Shown here one piece after another: positions 9,637-16,638 of a stretch of 64,000 nt of DNA. The stretch spans positions 22,653-86,652 of the forward strand of contig JAGNIJ010000012.1 of NCBI GenBank assembly GCA_018001225.1, written 5' to 3'. Made by a program: the position numbers and the translations under genes. The notes beneath the pieces are model-generated. The model was not told the origin of the DNA and made no database searches. It worked only from the letters and a program-made list of their open reading frames with translations. Source of the stretch: Kiritimatiellia bacterium (GTDB taxonomy: Bacteria > Verrucomicrobiota > Kiritimatiellia > CAIQIC01 > JAGNIJ01). How positions within the stretch are numbered: position 1 is the first letter of the stretch; every line of letters begins with the position of its first letter.

Positions 9637-10743
9637 GGGGCGGAGGGCCGTATAGAGCTTGATATGATCCTCGATGTTTTTCCCCGTGGCGAACTCGCGT
9701 TCCAGTTTCTCGCGCCCCGCTTTGCCCATGCGTACCACCAGTCCAGGATCATCGGCAAGCCGTGTCATGCGCTCGGCCAGCGCCGCCTCGTCGCCCGGCT
9801 CAACGAGGAAGCCGCTGACTCCGTCCTCGATCAGGTCCGGTATCCCGCCGACGCGCGTCGCGAGGACTGGCCGCTCCCGCGCCATGGCCTCCATGATGCT
9901 GTAGGGCAGGTTTTCCATCCGCGAACATTGTACCAGCGCGTGGACATTCCGGAAGAACTCCTCGCTGGCCGCGTAGCCCGCCATCTCGACGTCCGTCTCC
10001 AGCCCCAGTTCGGCCCGAAGCGTTTCCAGCCTCGCCCGCTCCGGGCCCTCCCCCGCGACCAGGAACCGCGCCGCCCCGCCGCCGTCCAGGAATCGGCGCG
10101 CAGCCCGGAAGAACAACTCGTGGTTCTTCTCCCAGCTCAACCGGCCGAGCATGCCGAACTTCAGGAGGCTGTGGCCGCGGTCGCCGACCGCGGCTACAGA
10201 TTCCGCCTCGCCCCGGGTCTGGAACCCCGACGGAATCCGGACCACGCGCCCGGCCCCCACCCGCGCGGCCAGCCAGTGCTCGTAATGCCGCGAGAGCGTG
10301 ATCACCCGGTCGAACCGCCGGAACGCCCGCAATTCGAGCCATTCGTAGAAACGCTCTTTCAGGTCCGGCCGGAACAGCCAGCCGTGGACCGTGGTCACCA
10401 GCGGTAACCGGCCCCGTAAGGCCCACGCCGCATGCACCGTGGCTTTCGGCCCGATCGTGTGAACGATATCCGGCCTCTCGCTCCCCGCTTTTTCCCGGAG
10501 CGCCCGCAAGAGGTCCCGCGAAAAAGCGCTCTGGACCGGCAGCGCGACGCAAGGCAGGCCCGCATCGAGGATCGCGGCCTTCAACTGGCTTTTTTCCAGG
10601 CCCAGCCGCGATTCCTCGATCAGCCACGCGGCGACCTCGACGCCGGCGGACCGCAGGCCGCGCGCAAGGTCCAGCGTCGCCCGTTCGGCCCCGTAAATCC
10701 GCCCCGTGTCCTGCAATAGAAAAGCGATCCGCATGCGGGCCAT
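9619..10743 (-). CDS. GT4-family (GT-B fold) glycosyltransferase
   Basis: About 374 residues from the ATG at 10743, preceded by a purine-rich GGGGG; the ATG at 10734 (MRIAFLLQDTG) is an alternative. The GT-B layout is clear: an N-terminal acceptor domain (HTIGPKATVHAAW), then KFGMLGRLSWEKNHELFFRA opening the donor domain, and the EX7E-type segment of retaining GT4 enzymes around SIMEAMARERPVLATRVGG. It probably extends a surface polysaccharide. Residues around 182-192 (SVAAVGDRGHS) are encoded by a palindromic repeat also seen between genes. The C-terminus is set by the heptamer repeat. Confidence 0.8.
   Translation of the reverse strand: MARMRIAFLLQDTGRIYGAERATLDLARGLRSAGVEVAAWLIEESRLGLEKSQLKAAILDAGLPCVALPVQSAFSRDLLRALREKAGSERPDIVHTIGPKATVHAAWALRGRLPLVTTVHGWLFRPDLKERFYEWLELRAFRRFDRVITLSRHYEHWLAARVGAGRVVRIPSGFQTRGEAESVAAVGDRGHSLLKFGMLGRLSWEKNHELFFRAARRFLDGGGAARFLVAGEGPERARLETLRAELGLETDVEMAGYAASEEFFRNVHALVQCSRMENLPYSIMEAMARERPVLATRVGGIPDLIEDGVSGFLVEPGDEAALAERMTRLADDPGLVVRMGKAGREKLEREFATGKNIEDHIKLYTALRPLNPEP
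10169..10199. repeat. Palindromic repeat lying in frame inside the GT4 gene
   Basis: Two 14-bp arms (CTGTGGCCGCGGTC and GACCGCGGCTACAG, one mismatch) flank a 3-bp loop. The outer CTGTAGCCGCGG end matches the palindromes at 16083-16107 and, partly, at 10924-10948. It is read through in the glycosyltransferase as SVAAVGDRGHS between the two GT-B domains. Confidence 0.75.
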
Positions 10744-10789
10744 GCTACCCCCGCTCGCCGCGCAGGCCAAACGAAAACCCGTCCCTTCC

Positions 10790-10818
10790 TTGACTCCGGG
10801 CGCGCCGGCCGGTACAGT
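10790..10818 (+). promoter_or_regulatory. Sigma-70 promoter for the hydrogenase-maturation leader
   Basis: TTGACT at 10790-10795, a 17-bp spacer, and TACAGT at 10813-10818. Both hexamers match the consensus at five or four of six positions with ideal spacing. A start site near 10825 would place the 5' end just before the first arm of the leader RNA. Confidence 0.65.
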
Positions 10819-10824
10819 GCAGAA

Positions 10825-10915
10825 AACCTGCGACGAGGAGCGCGAGCTCTGATGTCAAGGGCGGAACGGAAGCAAAGTGATCCGGCATCGCCTCGCAGGC
10901 GGGCCGGTTTTTTTT
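10825..10915 (+). ncRNA. Structured leader RNA or small RNA, family unknown (riboswitch-like)
   Basis: The predicted transcript is about 90 nt. CCTGCGA (10827-10833) pairs perfectly with TCGCAGG (10893-10899). Inside, GAGC-GCGA-GCTC makes a GNRA-tetraloop hairpin, and GATGTC (10851-10856) pairs with GGCATC (10884-10889, one G-T wobble), giving a three-way junction. These pairings compete with the terminator stem. The purine-rich segment GGGCGGAACGGAAGCAAAG sits unpaired inside the third helix. It lies 5' of the hyd regulator and hydF/G/E. I could not match it to a known family; it could be an attenuator for the operon or an independent sRNA. Confidence 0.5.
10882..10915 (+). terminator. Intrinsic terminator ending the leader RNA
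   Basis: CCGGC-at-CGCCT-cgc-AGGCG-g-GCCGG forms a strong GC hairpin followed directly by eight T residues (10908-10915). No plus-strand gene lies upstream within 5 kb, so it can only act on the transcript from the promoter at 10790. Its 5' arm and inner stem overlap the sequences that form the alternative leader helices. Confidence 0.75.
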
Positions 10916-10929
10916 GCCTGGGCTGTAGC

Positions 10930-10969
10930 GGCGGCTCTATGAGCCGCCCGGGCGCTTCGCAGAAGCGCC
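10930..10969. repeat. Pair of intergenic palindromes before the hyd regulator gene
   Basis: GGCGGCT-ctatg-AGCCGCC (10930-10948) is followed by GGCGCTTC-gca-GAAGCGCC (10951-10969). The leading word GGCTGTAGC at 10921 is shared with other palindromes in this window. There is no T-run. Confidence 0.8.
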
Positions 10970-10993
10970 TCCACATCGAAACAGGAGTACGTC

Positions 10994-11248
10994 ATGAAGA
11001 AGCGACTGGGTTTCGTCGGGATCGTCGTGGAAAACCGCAGGAAGAGCGCGGGGCTGGTCAACCAGGTGCTCACCGAGTTCGGCGACCTGATCTACGGCCG
11101 CATGGGCATCCCCCACCTGGAGGAGGACCACAGCGTCATCACCCTGATCGTGCGCGCGACCACGGACGAGGTCGGCAGCCTGACGGGCCAGCTCGGCCAG
11201 ATTGAAGGCGTCTCTGTCAAATCGGCCATGACCACGGCCAAGATGTAA
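10994..11248 (+). CDS. TM1266-type iron-only hydrogenase system regulator
   Basis: An 84-residue ACT/NikR-C-like protein beginning MKKRLGFVGIVVENR, with the conserved ITLIVRATTDEVGSLTGQLG and a short SVKSAMTTAKM end. This fold family (putative iron-only hydrogenase system regulator) is regularly encoded beside hydE, hydF and hydG in anaerobes, and here it heads that operon. It has no DNA-binding helix-turn-helix, so its regulatory role is inferred from context and fold; small-ligand binding is plausible. An AGGAG-like sequence lies just upstream (aacaggagtacgtc). The hydF start is 49 bp downstream, across an ATCCGCG repeat. Confidence 0.8.
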   Translation: MKKRLGFVGIVVENRRKSAGLVNQVLTEFGDLIYGRMGIPHLEEDHSVITLIVRATTDEVGSLTGQLGQIEGVSVKSAMTTAKM

Positions 11249-11257
11249 TTCCGCCAT

Positions 11258-11286
11258 CTATCCGCGTCTATCCGCGCAATCCGCGG
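11258..11286. repeat. ATCCGCG-type intergenic repeat
   Basis: Three spaced copies of ATCCGCG (TATCCGCG-TC-TATCCGCG-CA-ATCCGCGG). A nearly identical element lies in reverse orientation at 32903-32935 and a shorter one at 49973-50002. It fills the gap between the regulator gene and hydF. Confidence 0.8.
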
Positions 11287-11297
11287 TCATACTCCAC

Positions 11298-12623
11298 ATG
11301 GAAAAGACTCCCAAATCCCTGCGGCTGCACATCGGCCTGTTCGGCCGGACCAACGTCGGGAAGTCCAGCTTCCTGAACCTGGTCGCCGGGCAGGACGTGG
11401 CCCTGACCTCGCCCATCCCCGGCACGACCACCGACGTCGTGGAGAAGGCGATGGAACTGCTGCCCGTCGGCCCCGTCGCGTTCCTGGACACCGGCGGCCT
11501 GGACGATGCCTCGGCGCTCGGCGCCGGCCGCGTCGGCCGGACCCGCCGCGCGCTGGACCGCATCGACGTCGCGGTGCTGCTGTTGGAGCCGAACCGCTGG
11601 ACGACGTTCGAGGATGAACTGCTCGGCGAGTTCGCCGCGCGCAGGACGCCGGTCCTCGCGGTCATCAATAAAACGGACCTGGAGGAACCGGCGTCCGCTT
11701 TCGTCGAATCGGTCCGGTCGAAAATCCCGCGCGTGCTCCAGTGCGCCAGCCAACCGTTCACGGGCGCGGAGCGCGATCGCGTGGTCCACCGGTTCAAGCA
11801 GCACCTTCTTGAGATGTGCCCCGACCACGTGGTCGCCGCGCCCAGCCTGCTCGGCGACCTGGTCCCGCCCGGCGGGCTGATCGTGCTGATCATCCCCATC
11901 GACAAGGAGGCGCCCAAAGGGCGGATCATCCTCCCGCAGGTGCAGGCCATCCGCGACGCGCTGGACCACGGCGAAATGGTGGCCGTCTGCCGCGAGACCG
12001 AGTACATCGCCCTGCTGTCGCAACTGGCCAAGCCGCCTGACCTCGTGGTGTGCGATTCGCAGGTCGTGCACCGGATGGTCGCGGAGACGCCGCCCGGCGT
12101 GAAGTGCACGACGTTTTCGATTCTCTTCTCCCGGTTCCGCGGCGACCTGGCGCGGCAGACCGAGGGCGCGGCGGCCATCGACCGGCTACGGCCGGGGAAC
12201 CGCGTGCTGATCGCCGAGGCGTGCACGCATCACGCCGTGGAGGACGACATCGGCCGCGTGAAGATTCCGCGCTGGCTGAAGAAGCATCTCGGGTTCGACC
12301 TGGAGATCACGGTCTGTTCCGGCCGCGACTGGCCGGAGGACGTGGCGTCGTACTCGCTGATCATCCTGTGCGGTGCGTGCATGCTGACCAAGCGCGAGGT
12401 GCTGGCCCGGATCGAGAAGGCCGCCGCCGCGGGCGTGCCGATCACGAACTACGGCCTTTGCATCTCGCACCTCCAGGGCGTGCTGCCCCGGGTGCTGGAA
12501 CCGTTTCTGAAAGGAATCAACGTCCAACAACCAACGTCCAACAACCAACAACCAACAGTTGGAAGTTGGACGTTGGACGTTGAGCGTTGGAAGTTGGATC
12601 GTCATGCGGGGAGCCTGCCATGA
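11298..12623 (+). CDS. hydF: [FeFe] hydrogenase maturation GTPase HydF
   Basis: A 441-residue scaffold GTPase on which the H-cluster 2Fe subcluster is assembled before transfer to apo-HydA. The G domain shows GRTNVGKSS (residues 16-24), PGTTTD near 41, DTGG near 64 and NKTD near 124. The C-terminal cluster-binding domain has C309-T-H311 and, 46 residues on, C358-G-A-C361. The His that usually precedes the CxxC is Leu357 here, so the CxH...HCxxC motif is incomplete. The last ~34 residues (from NVQQPTSNNQQ) are encoded by a short-repeat array and are probably not part of the fold. The stop overlaps the hydG ATG by 4 bp, indicating translational coupling. Confidence 0.93.
   Translation: MEKTPKSLRLHIGLFGRTNVGKSSFLNLVAGQDVALTSPIPGTTTDVVEKAMELLPVGPVAFLDTGGLDDASALGAGRVGRTRRALDRIDVAVLLLEPNRWTTFEDELLGEFAARRTPVLAVINKTDLEEPASAFVESVRSKIPRVLQCASQPFTGAERDRVVHRFKQHLLEMCPDHVVAAPSLLGDLVPPGGLIVLIIPIDKEAPKGRIILPQVQAIRDALDHGEMVAVCRETEYIALLSQLAKPPDLVVCDSQVVHRMVAETPPGVKCTTFSILFSRFRGDLARQTEGAAAIDRLRPGNRVLIAEACTHHAVEDDIGRVKIPRWLKKHLGFDLEITVCSGRDWPEDVASYSLIILCGACMLTKREVLARIEKAAAAGVPITNYGLCISHLQGVLPRVLEPFLKGINVQQPTSNNQQPTVGSWTLDVERWKLDRHAGSLP
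12518..12599. repeat. CAACGTCCAAC / GTTGGACGTTG short-repeat array at the end of hydF
   Basis: Repeated CAACGTCCAA and CAACCAA words are followed by their complements GTTGGAAG and GTTGGACG, so the whole block is an imperfect inverted repeat. It is read through by hydF as a low-complexity tail rich in Gln, Asn and Thr. Confidence 0.85.
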
Positions 12624-14116
12624 CCGCTCATCTCACCGAGCGTTCCACCTGGTCCCGCGACCGCATCGTGCGCGATCAAATCCACAAGTACCGCGCCGGC
12701 CCGGGCGATTTCATCCCCGACGCCGAGATCGAAGCGCGGTTGCGCGCGAACCGCGATCCCGAGCCGGCCCGCATCCGCGCCATTATCGCCAAGTCGGAGG
12801 CCATCCAGACCCTGGAACCGGACGAGACCGCCGCCCTGCTGCACGTATCCGACCCGGAGCTGTGGACGGAGATGAAGGCCGCCGCCGCGCGGATCAAGCG
12901 CAAGGTCTACGACAACCGGATCGTCACGTTCGCCCCGCTTTACTTGAGCAATCGCTGCGTCAACAACTGCCTCTACTGCGGCCTGCGCTGCGCCAACGCG
13001 GCGATCGAGCGACGCGTGCTGACCCAGGACGAAATCCGGCGCGAGGCCGAGGTTCTGGCCGGGCAAATCGGTCACAAGAGGTTAATTGTCGTTTACGGGG
13101 AGCATCCGGATTCCGCGGTGGATTTCATGGCGGAATCGCTGCGCACGATCTACAGCGTCAAGGTCAAGGCCCGGATCGGCTACGGGCAGATCCGCCGGAT
13201 CAACGTCAACGCCCCGCCCCTGCGCGTGGAGGAACTGAAAGTCCTGCACGAGGTCGGGCTCGGCACGTACCAGGTCTTCCAGGAAACCTACCACCACGAG
13301 ACGTACGCGCGGCTGCATCCTGCCGGCACGATCAAGGGCGACTACGCGTGGCGGCTGTACGCGATGCACCGGGCGATGGAGGCCGGGATCGACGACGTGG
13401 GGATCGGCGCGCTGTTCGGCCTGGCCGACTGGCGGTTCGAAGTCATGGGCCTGCTCTACCACGCGCGGGAGCTGGAGCGCGCGTTCGGCATCGGCCCGCA
13501 CACGATCTCCTTCCCCCGGCTCGAACCCGCGGAGAGCACGCCCTTCGCGCAGGAGTCCCGGTTCCTCGTGCGCGACGAGGACATGGAGCGCGCGGTGGTC
13601 GTCATCCGGCTTTCCGTGCCGTACACGGGGATGATCCTGACCGCGCGGGAAAACGCCGCCATGCGGCGCCGGCTTATCCCGCTGGGCTGCACGCAGACGG
13701 ACGCGTCCTCGCGCATCGGGGTCGGCGCCTACAGCGAGGCCTACGAGCAGCAGCAGGGCTCGCGCCAGCAGTTCCTGCTCGGCGACACGCGGAGCCTGGA
13801 CGACGTCGTTCGCGAACTCGCGGAGATGGGCTATATTACATCGTTCTGCACGGCGGGCTACCGGTGTGGCCGGACGGGGCAGTGCATCATGGACCTGCTG
13901 CGCAGCGGGCGAGAGGGAAAGTTCTGCAAGCTGAACGCCGTCCTGACGTTCCGCGAATGGCTGGACGATTTCGCGAGCCCCGCCACGCAGGCGGCGGGCG
14001 AGCGGATCCTGCAGCAGGAACTGGCGGAAATCCGGGAGCAGAATCCGAAAGGCTATCCCGTGTTCATGCAGTTCTACGAGCGAACGGCGCGCGGCGAGCG
14101 GGACCTGTTCCTGTGA
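12620..14116 (+). CDS. hydG: [FeFe] hydrogenase maturase HydG (radical-SAM tyrosine lyase)
   Basis: A 498-residue enzyme taken from the ATG that overlaps the hydF stop. HydG splits tyrosine to give the CO and cyanide ligands of the H-cluster. The radical-SAM CxxxCxxC is C113-VNN-C117-LY-C120. The ThiH-like barrel and full length fit the family, as do segments such as GYGQIRRINVNAPP and FQETYHHETYARLHP. The C-terminal domain should carry CX2CX22C for the auxiliary iron-sulfur cluster; here it reads C410-TA-G413-YR-C416 with C436 at the expected place. The middle cysteine is therefore Gly, with extra cysteines at 416 and 422. hydE follows after a palindromic repeat. Confidence 0.92.
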   Translation: MTAHLTERSTWSRDRIVRDQIHKYRAGPGDFIPDAEIEARLRANRDPEPARIRAIIAKSEAIQTLEPDETAALLHVSDPELWTEMKAAAARIKRKVYDNRIVTFAPLYLSNRCVNNCLYCGLRCANAAIERRVLTQDEIRREAEVLAGQIGHKRLIVVYGEHPDSAVDFMAESLRTIYSVKVKARIGYGQIRRINVNAPPLRVEELKVLHEVGLGTYQVFQETYHHETYARLHPAGTIKGDYAWRLYAMHRAMEAGIDDVGIGALFGLADWRFEVMGLLYHARELERAFGIGPHTISFPRLEPAESTPFAQESRFLVRDEDMERAVVVIRLSVPYTGMILTARENAAMRRRLIPLGCTQTDASSRIGVGAYSEAYEQQQGSRQQFLLGDTRSLDDVVRELAEMGYITSFCTAGYRCGRTGQCIMDLLRSGREGKFCKLNAVLTFREWLDDFASPATQAAGERILQQELAEIREQNPKGYPVFMQFYERTARGERDLFL

Positions 14117-14130
14117 CGGCGAGCGATCGC

Positions 14131-14193
14131 GGCGTCGCGGGCGCTCCGCCCTCCAGGCGGGCGATTCATGGAGGGTCGAGCTCCTGCGAGACC
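14131..14193. repeat. Long palindromic repeat between hydG and hydE (first copy)
   Basis: GGCGTCGCGGGCGCTCCGCC and CCTCCA on the left pair imperfectly with TGGAGGGTCGAGCTCCTGCG on the right. The same element, with a different loop, lies between the sensor kinase and rex at 22525-22590. Read in one frame both give the peptide EGRAPARP. Confidence 0.8.
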
Positions 14194-14222
14194 GTTGCGG
14201 ACATTCGATATCGGACGATGCG

Positions 14223-15206
14223 ATGCTGATCAAGAACGACATCCTCGACGCCCTGACGGCGCCGGACGCGCGCGGCCTGATGGAGCGGGCGGACGCGGTG
14301 CGGCGGGAGCACTGCGGCGAGGATGTCTTCCTGCGCGGGATCGTGGAGTTCTCCAACTGCTGCGCGCGCAACTGCCAGTATTGCGGACTGCGGCGCGACA
14401 ACCGGCGGTTGAAGCGCTACCGGATGAGTCCCGCGGAAATCCGGCAGGCCGCGGCCACCCTCCTGCGCTGGGGCATCCGGACCGTCATCCTCCAGTCCGG
14501 CGACGACGCGCACTACACGACCGCCATGCTCTGCGACCTCATCCGGGGCATCAAGGCCGACGCGCCCGGCGCGGCCATCACCCTTTCCATTGGGGAGCGG
14601 CCGCTGGAGGATTACGCCGCGTTCCGGGAGGCCGGCGCGGACCGCTACCTGCTGAAGCACGAGACCATCAATGCCGCGCTCTACGACCGCATCCATCCCG
14701 GGCAGTCGCACGCCGCGCGGATGCAGATCATCGAGCGGCTGCGCGAGCTGGACTACCAGGTGGGCGTCGGCTTCCTCGTCGGCCTGCCCGGCCAGACCAC
14801 GGACGACCTGGCGGAGGAAATCCTGTTCCTCCAGCGCTTCCAGCCCGACATGGCGGGCATCGGACCGTTCCTGCCGCAGGCGGATACCCCGTTCGCCGAC
14901 CAGCCGACCGGCGAGCGCGAGACCGTCCTGCGGCTGCTGGCCCTGGCGCGCATCGCATCGCCCCGCACCCACCTGCCGGCGACCACGGCGCTGGCGACGC
15001 TCGATCCCGCGGAAGGGTTCGCGGCCGGATTGCGCTCCGGTTGCAACGTGATCATGGTCAACGGGACGCCGGATGCGTACCGGGCGAGCTATCGAATGTA
15101 CGACCACCGCATCCGCTCAAGCCTGGAATCCGCCCGCCGGGCCATCCGGGAGGCCGGCCGCACGGCCAGCCTGGAACGGGGGGATTCGGACCGAGCCGTT
15201 CTGTAG
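14223..15206 (+). CDS. hydE: [FeFe] hydrogenase maturase HydE (radical SAM)
   Basis: A 327-residue radical-SAM protein. HydE acts on the HydG-made iron complex during H-cluster assembly. The cluster motif is C47-ARN-C51-QY-C54 within FSNCCARNCQYCGL. VILQSGDDAHYT, LKHETINAALYDRIHPG, GFLVGLPGQT and the late GCNVIMVNGTPD all fit the BioB/HydE barrel. It is the last gene of the regulator-hydF-hydG-hydE unit, and its 3' end enters a palindrome that separates it from the convergent response-regulator gene. Confidence 0.92.
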   Translation: MLIKNDILDALTAPDARGLMERADAVRREHCGEDVFLRGIVEFSNCCARNCQYCGLRRDNRRLKRYRMSPAEIRQAAATLLRWGIRTVILQSGDDAHYTTAMLCDLIRGIKADAPGAAITLSIGERPLEDYAAFREAGADRYLLKHETINAALYDRIHPGQSHAARMQIIERLRELDYQVGVGFLVGLPGQTTDDLAEEILFLQRFQPDMAGIGPFLPQADTPFADQPTGERETVLRLLALARIASPRTHLPATTALATLDPAEGFAAGLRSGCNVIMVNGTPDAYRASYRMYDHRIRSSLESARRAIREAGRTASLERGDSDRAVL

Positions 15207-15253
15207 GAAGCCAGCTTGCTGGCGACCTCTTCGCGAGCAAGCTCGCTTCCTGC
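15203..15253. terminator. Imperfect palindrome between convergent hydrogenase operons
   Basis: GGAAGC-c-AGCTTGCT-g-GCGA and TCGC-g-AGCAAGCT-c-GCTTCC form a long hairpin with a short CCTCT loop. It begins at the hydE stop and ends 2 bp from the stop of the opposite response-regulator gene. It has no T-run, so a two-way transcription barrier is inferred from position; it may equally be a dispersed repeat. Confidence 0.5.
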
Positions 15254-15254
15254 A

Positions 15255-15644
15255 TCACCCGATCCGCTTCTTGATCTCGTCCAGCAACGTGGCGGGCTCG
15301 ATGGGCTTTTCGAAGAGGCTGGATACCGGCAGCCATGTATCGTCCGGCTCGAAGGCGAAGGGCAGGTGCATTTCCTTGCGGATGCCCGTGACCATGATGA
15401 CGGGCATGTTCTTGAGCTCGGGCGACTCGGGAATCCTGCGGCTGACCTCGAACCCCTCCGTGTTCGTCGCCATCATGACGTCGAGGATCATCAGGTCCGG
15501 CCGCTCCTTCTTCGCCAGGGCCAGGCCGCTGGCGCCGTCGTGCGCGGACAGCACCTGGTAGCCGTTGGCCTCGAGCAGGTCCTTGTTGGACTCCACGAAG
15601 TCGCGGTCGTCGTCGACGATGAGAATACGCTTCTTAGCCGGCAT
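15255..15644 (-). CDS. Stand-alone receiver-domain response regulator (second of two)
   Basis: A 129-residue CheY-like protein with no output domain. It shows the acidic pair in LIVDDDRD, the phosphoacceptor Asp in LMILDVMMATNTEGF, the switch residue in VIMVTG and the conserved Lys in LFEKPI. A segment between these, KEMHLPFAFEPDDTWLPV, is longer than in CheY and shared with its neighbour. It overlaps that neighbour by 11 bp and is the last gene of the rex-hydrogenase operon. The likely phosphodonor is the sensor kinase five genes upstream, which is inference from the operon. Confidence 0.85.
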   Translation of the reverse strand: MPAKKRILIVDDDRDFVESNKDLLEANGYQVLSAHDGASGLALAKKERPDLMILDVMMATNTEGFEVSRRIPESPELKNMPVIMVTGIRKEMHLPFAFEPDDTWLPVSSLFEKPIEPATLLDEIKKRIG

Positions 15645-16065
15645 GGGGGTTCTCTCCTTTGGGGTTCGCCTCGCCCAGCACCTTCTGGATCTCGGTCAGG
15701 AGCCGGTTGGGGGCAATGGGTTTTTCAAGCACGCGGTCCACCGGAAGCCAACTGGCGTCCGGCTCAAATCCGAAAGGCAGGTGCATGTCCTTGGTCACGC
15801 CGGTGACGAGCAGCACTCGAAGGCCCTTCAACTCGGGCGTATCGGGGATTTTCCGCGCCACCTCGAAACCTTCGGTGTTCGTCGCCATCATCACGTCGAG
15901 GATCAGCACGTCCGGCTTCACCTTGCGGGCGAGGTCGAGCCCGTCGGCCCCGTTGTGCGCGGCATGAACGGTATAGCCATAGGCCTCGAGGAGGTCCCGG
16001 TTGGACTCCACGAAGTCCGGATCGTCGTCCACGATCAGTATGGTTTTGCCGTCGCTCATGGCCAT
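15634..16065 (-). CDS. Stand-alone receiver-domain response regulator (first of two)
   Basis: A 143-residue receiver domain, clearly paralogous to the next gene. LIVDDDPDFVESNRDLLEAY, LDVMMATNTEGFEVARKIP, VTGVTKDMHLPFGFEPD and LEKPI can be aligned without gaps. GGAGG lies six bases before the ATG at 16065, which decides the start over the ATG at 16059. It has no DNA-binding or enzymatic output domain. A palindrome of the CTGTAGCC family separates it from hydC. The two receivers probably act as a phosphorelay or sink for the operon's kinase. Confidence 0.85.
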   Translation of the reverse strand: MAMSDGKTILIVDDDPDFVESNRDLLEAYGYTVHAAHNGADGLDLARKVKPDVLILDVMMATNTEGFEVARKIPDTPELKGLRVLLVTGVTKDMHLPFGFEPDASWLPVDRVLEKPIAPNRLLTEIQKVLGEANPKGENPHAG

Positions 16066-16082
16066 TCGATGCCTCCGCCCCC

Positions 16083-16107
16083 GCGGCGTATGACGCCGCG
16101 GCTACAG
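16083..16107. repeat. Palindromic repeat between hydC and the receivers
   Basis: GCGGCGT-atg-ACGCCGC is followed by GGCTACAGC. Its reverse complement begins GCTGTAGCCGCGG, shared with the intragenic copy at 10169-10199. Confidence 0.8.
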
Positions 16108-16119
16108 CAGGACATATAC

Positions 16120-16638
16120 TTATTCCGTCGGCGGTTTGAAACCATATTTCGACAGGATTTTCGGCAGTTCGTCCGGCCGGACGTTGGCGTACACCTTGTC
16201 ATCCACGATCAGCACCGGCGCCAGGGCGCAGGCGCCCACGCAGCGGGCCACCTCCAGCGTGAACTGGCCGTCCTTCGAGGCGTGCCCGATCTGCTGGATC
16301 CCCAGCAGGTCCTTGAGCCGGTCCACGAGGATTCCCGCGCCCTTGACGTAACAGGCCGTGCCCATGCAGACGGACACGGTGTGTTTCCCCTTGGGCACGA
16401 AGGTGAAGAAGTGGTAGAACGTCGCCACGCCCGTCACCTTGGCCGCCGGGATCTGCATCTTCTGCGACACGGTGTTCAGCGCGCCGGCCGGCAGGTAGCC
16501 GAAGTGCTTCTGGATCATCTGCAGCACGGCGACCAGGTAGCTGTCCGCGTTCGGCCGGTCCCGCGTCTCGTCGATGAACCGCGCGATGGGCTCGGGCAGT
16601 TCGGTCAGCGTCCTGATCTTGTCGTCTTGGGCGATCAT
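16120..16638 (-). CDS. hydC: Hydrogenase subunit HydC (NuoE-like [2Fe-2S] protein)
   Basis: A 172-residue thioredoxin-fold [2Fe-2S] subunit of the NuoE/HndA family. The cluster cysteines are C91-x4-C96 (VSVCMGTAC) and C133-x3-C137 (RCVGAC), preceded by the usual helical domain (PADSYLVAVLQMIQKHFGYLP type) with KVTGVATFYHFF. In trimeric hydrogenases it passes electrons between the flavin subunit HydB and HydA. Its ATG overlaps the hydA stop by 4 bp, so the two are translationally coupled. The gene could also be called nuoE, but the hydA and hydB context favours hydC. Confidence 0.9.
   Translation of the reverse strand: MIAQDDKIRTLTELPEPIARFIDETRDRPNADSYLVAVLQMIQKHFGYLPAGALNTVSQKMQIPAAKVTGVATFYHFFTFVPKGKHTVSVCMGTACYVKGAGILVDRLKDLLGIQQIGHASKDGQFTLEVARCVGACALAPVLIVDDKVYANVRPDELPKILSKYGFKPPTE

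Noticed and set aside
10831-10842. SAH riboswitch, because CGAGGAGCGC is seen
   Set aside because: The remaining conserved segments are absent and no ahcY-type gene lies downstream.
10825-10915. Small SRP RNA, because GTCA...GGAA...GGAAGCA recalls the SRP tip motif
   Set aside because: The bases on either side of GGAA (GGGC and CGG) cannot pair to close the tetraloop, and the arms fit a three-way junction better than a single rod. Not excluded without a covariance search.
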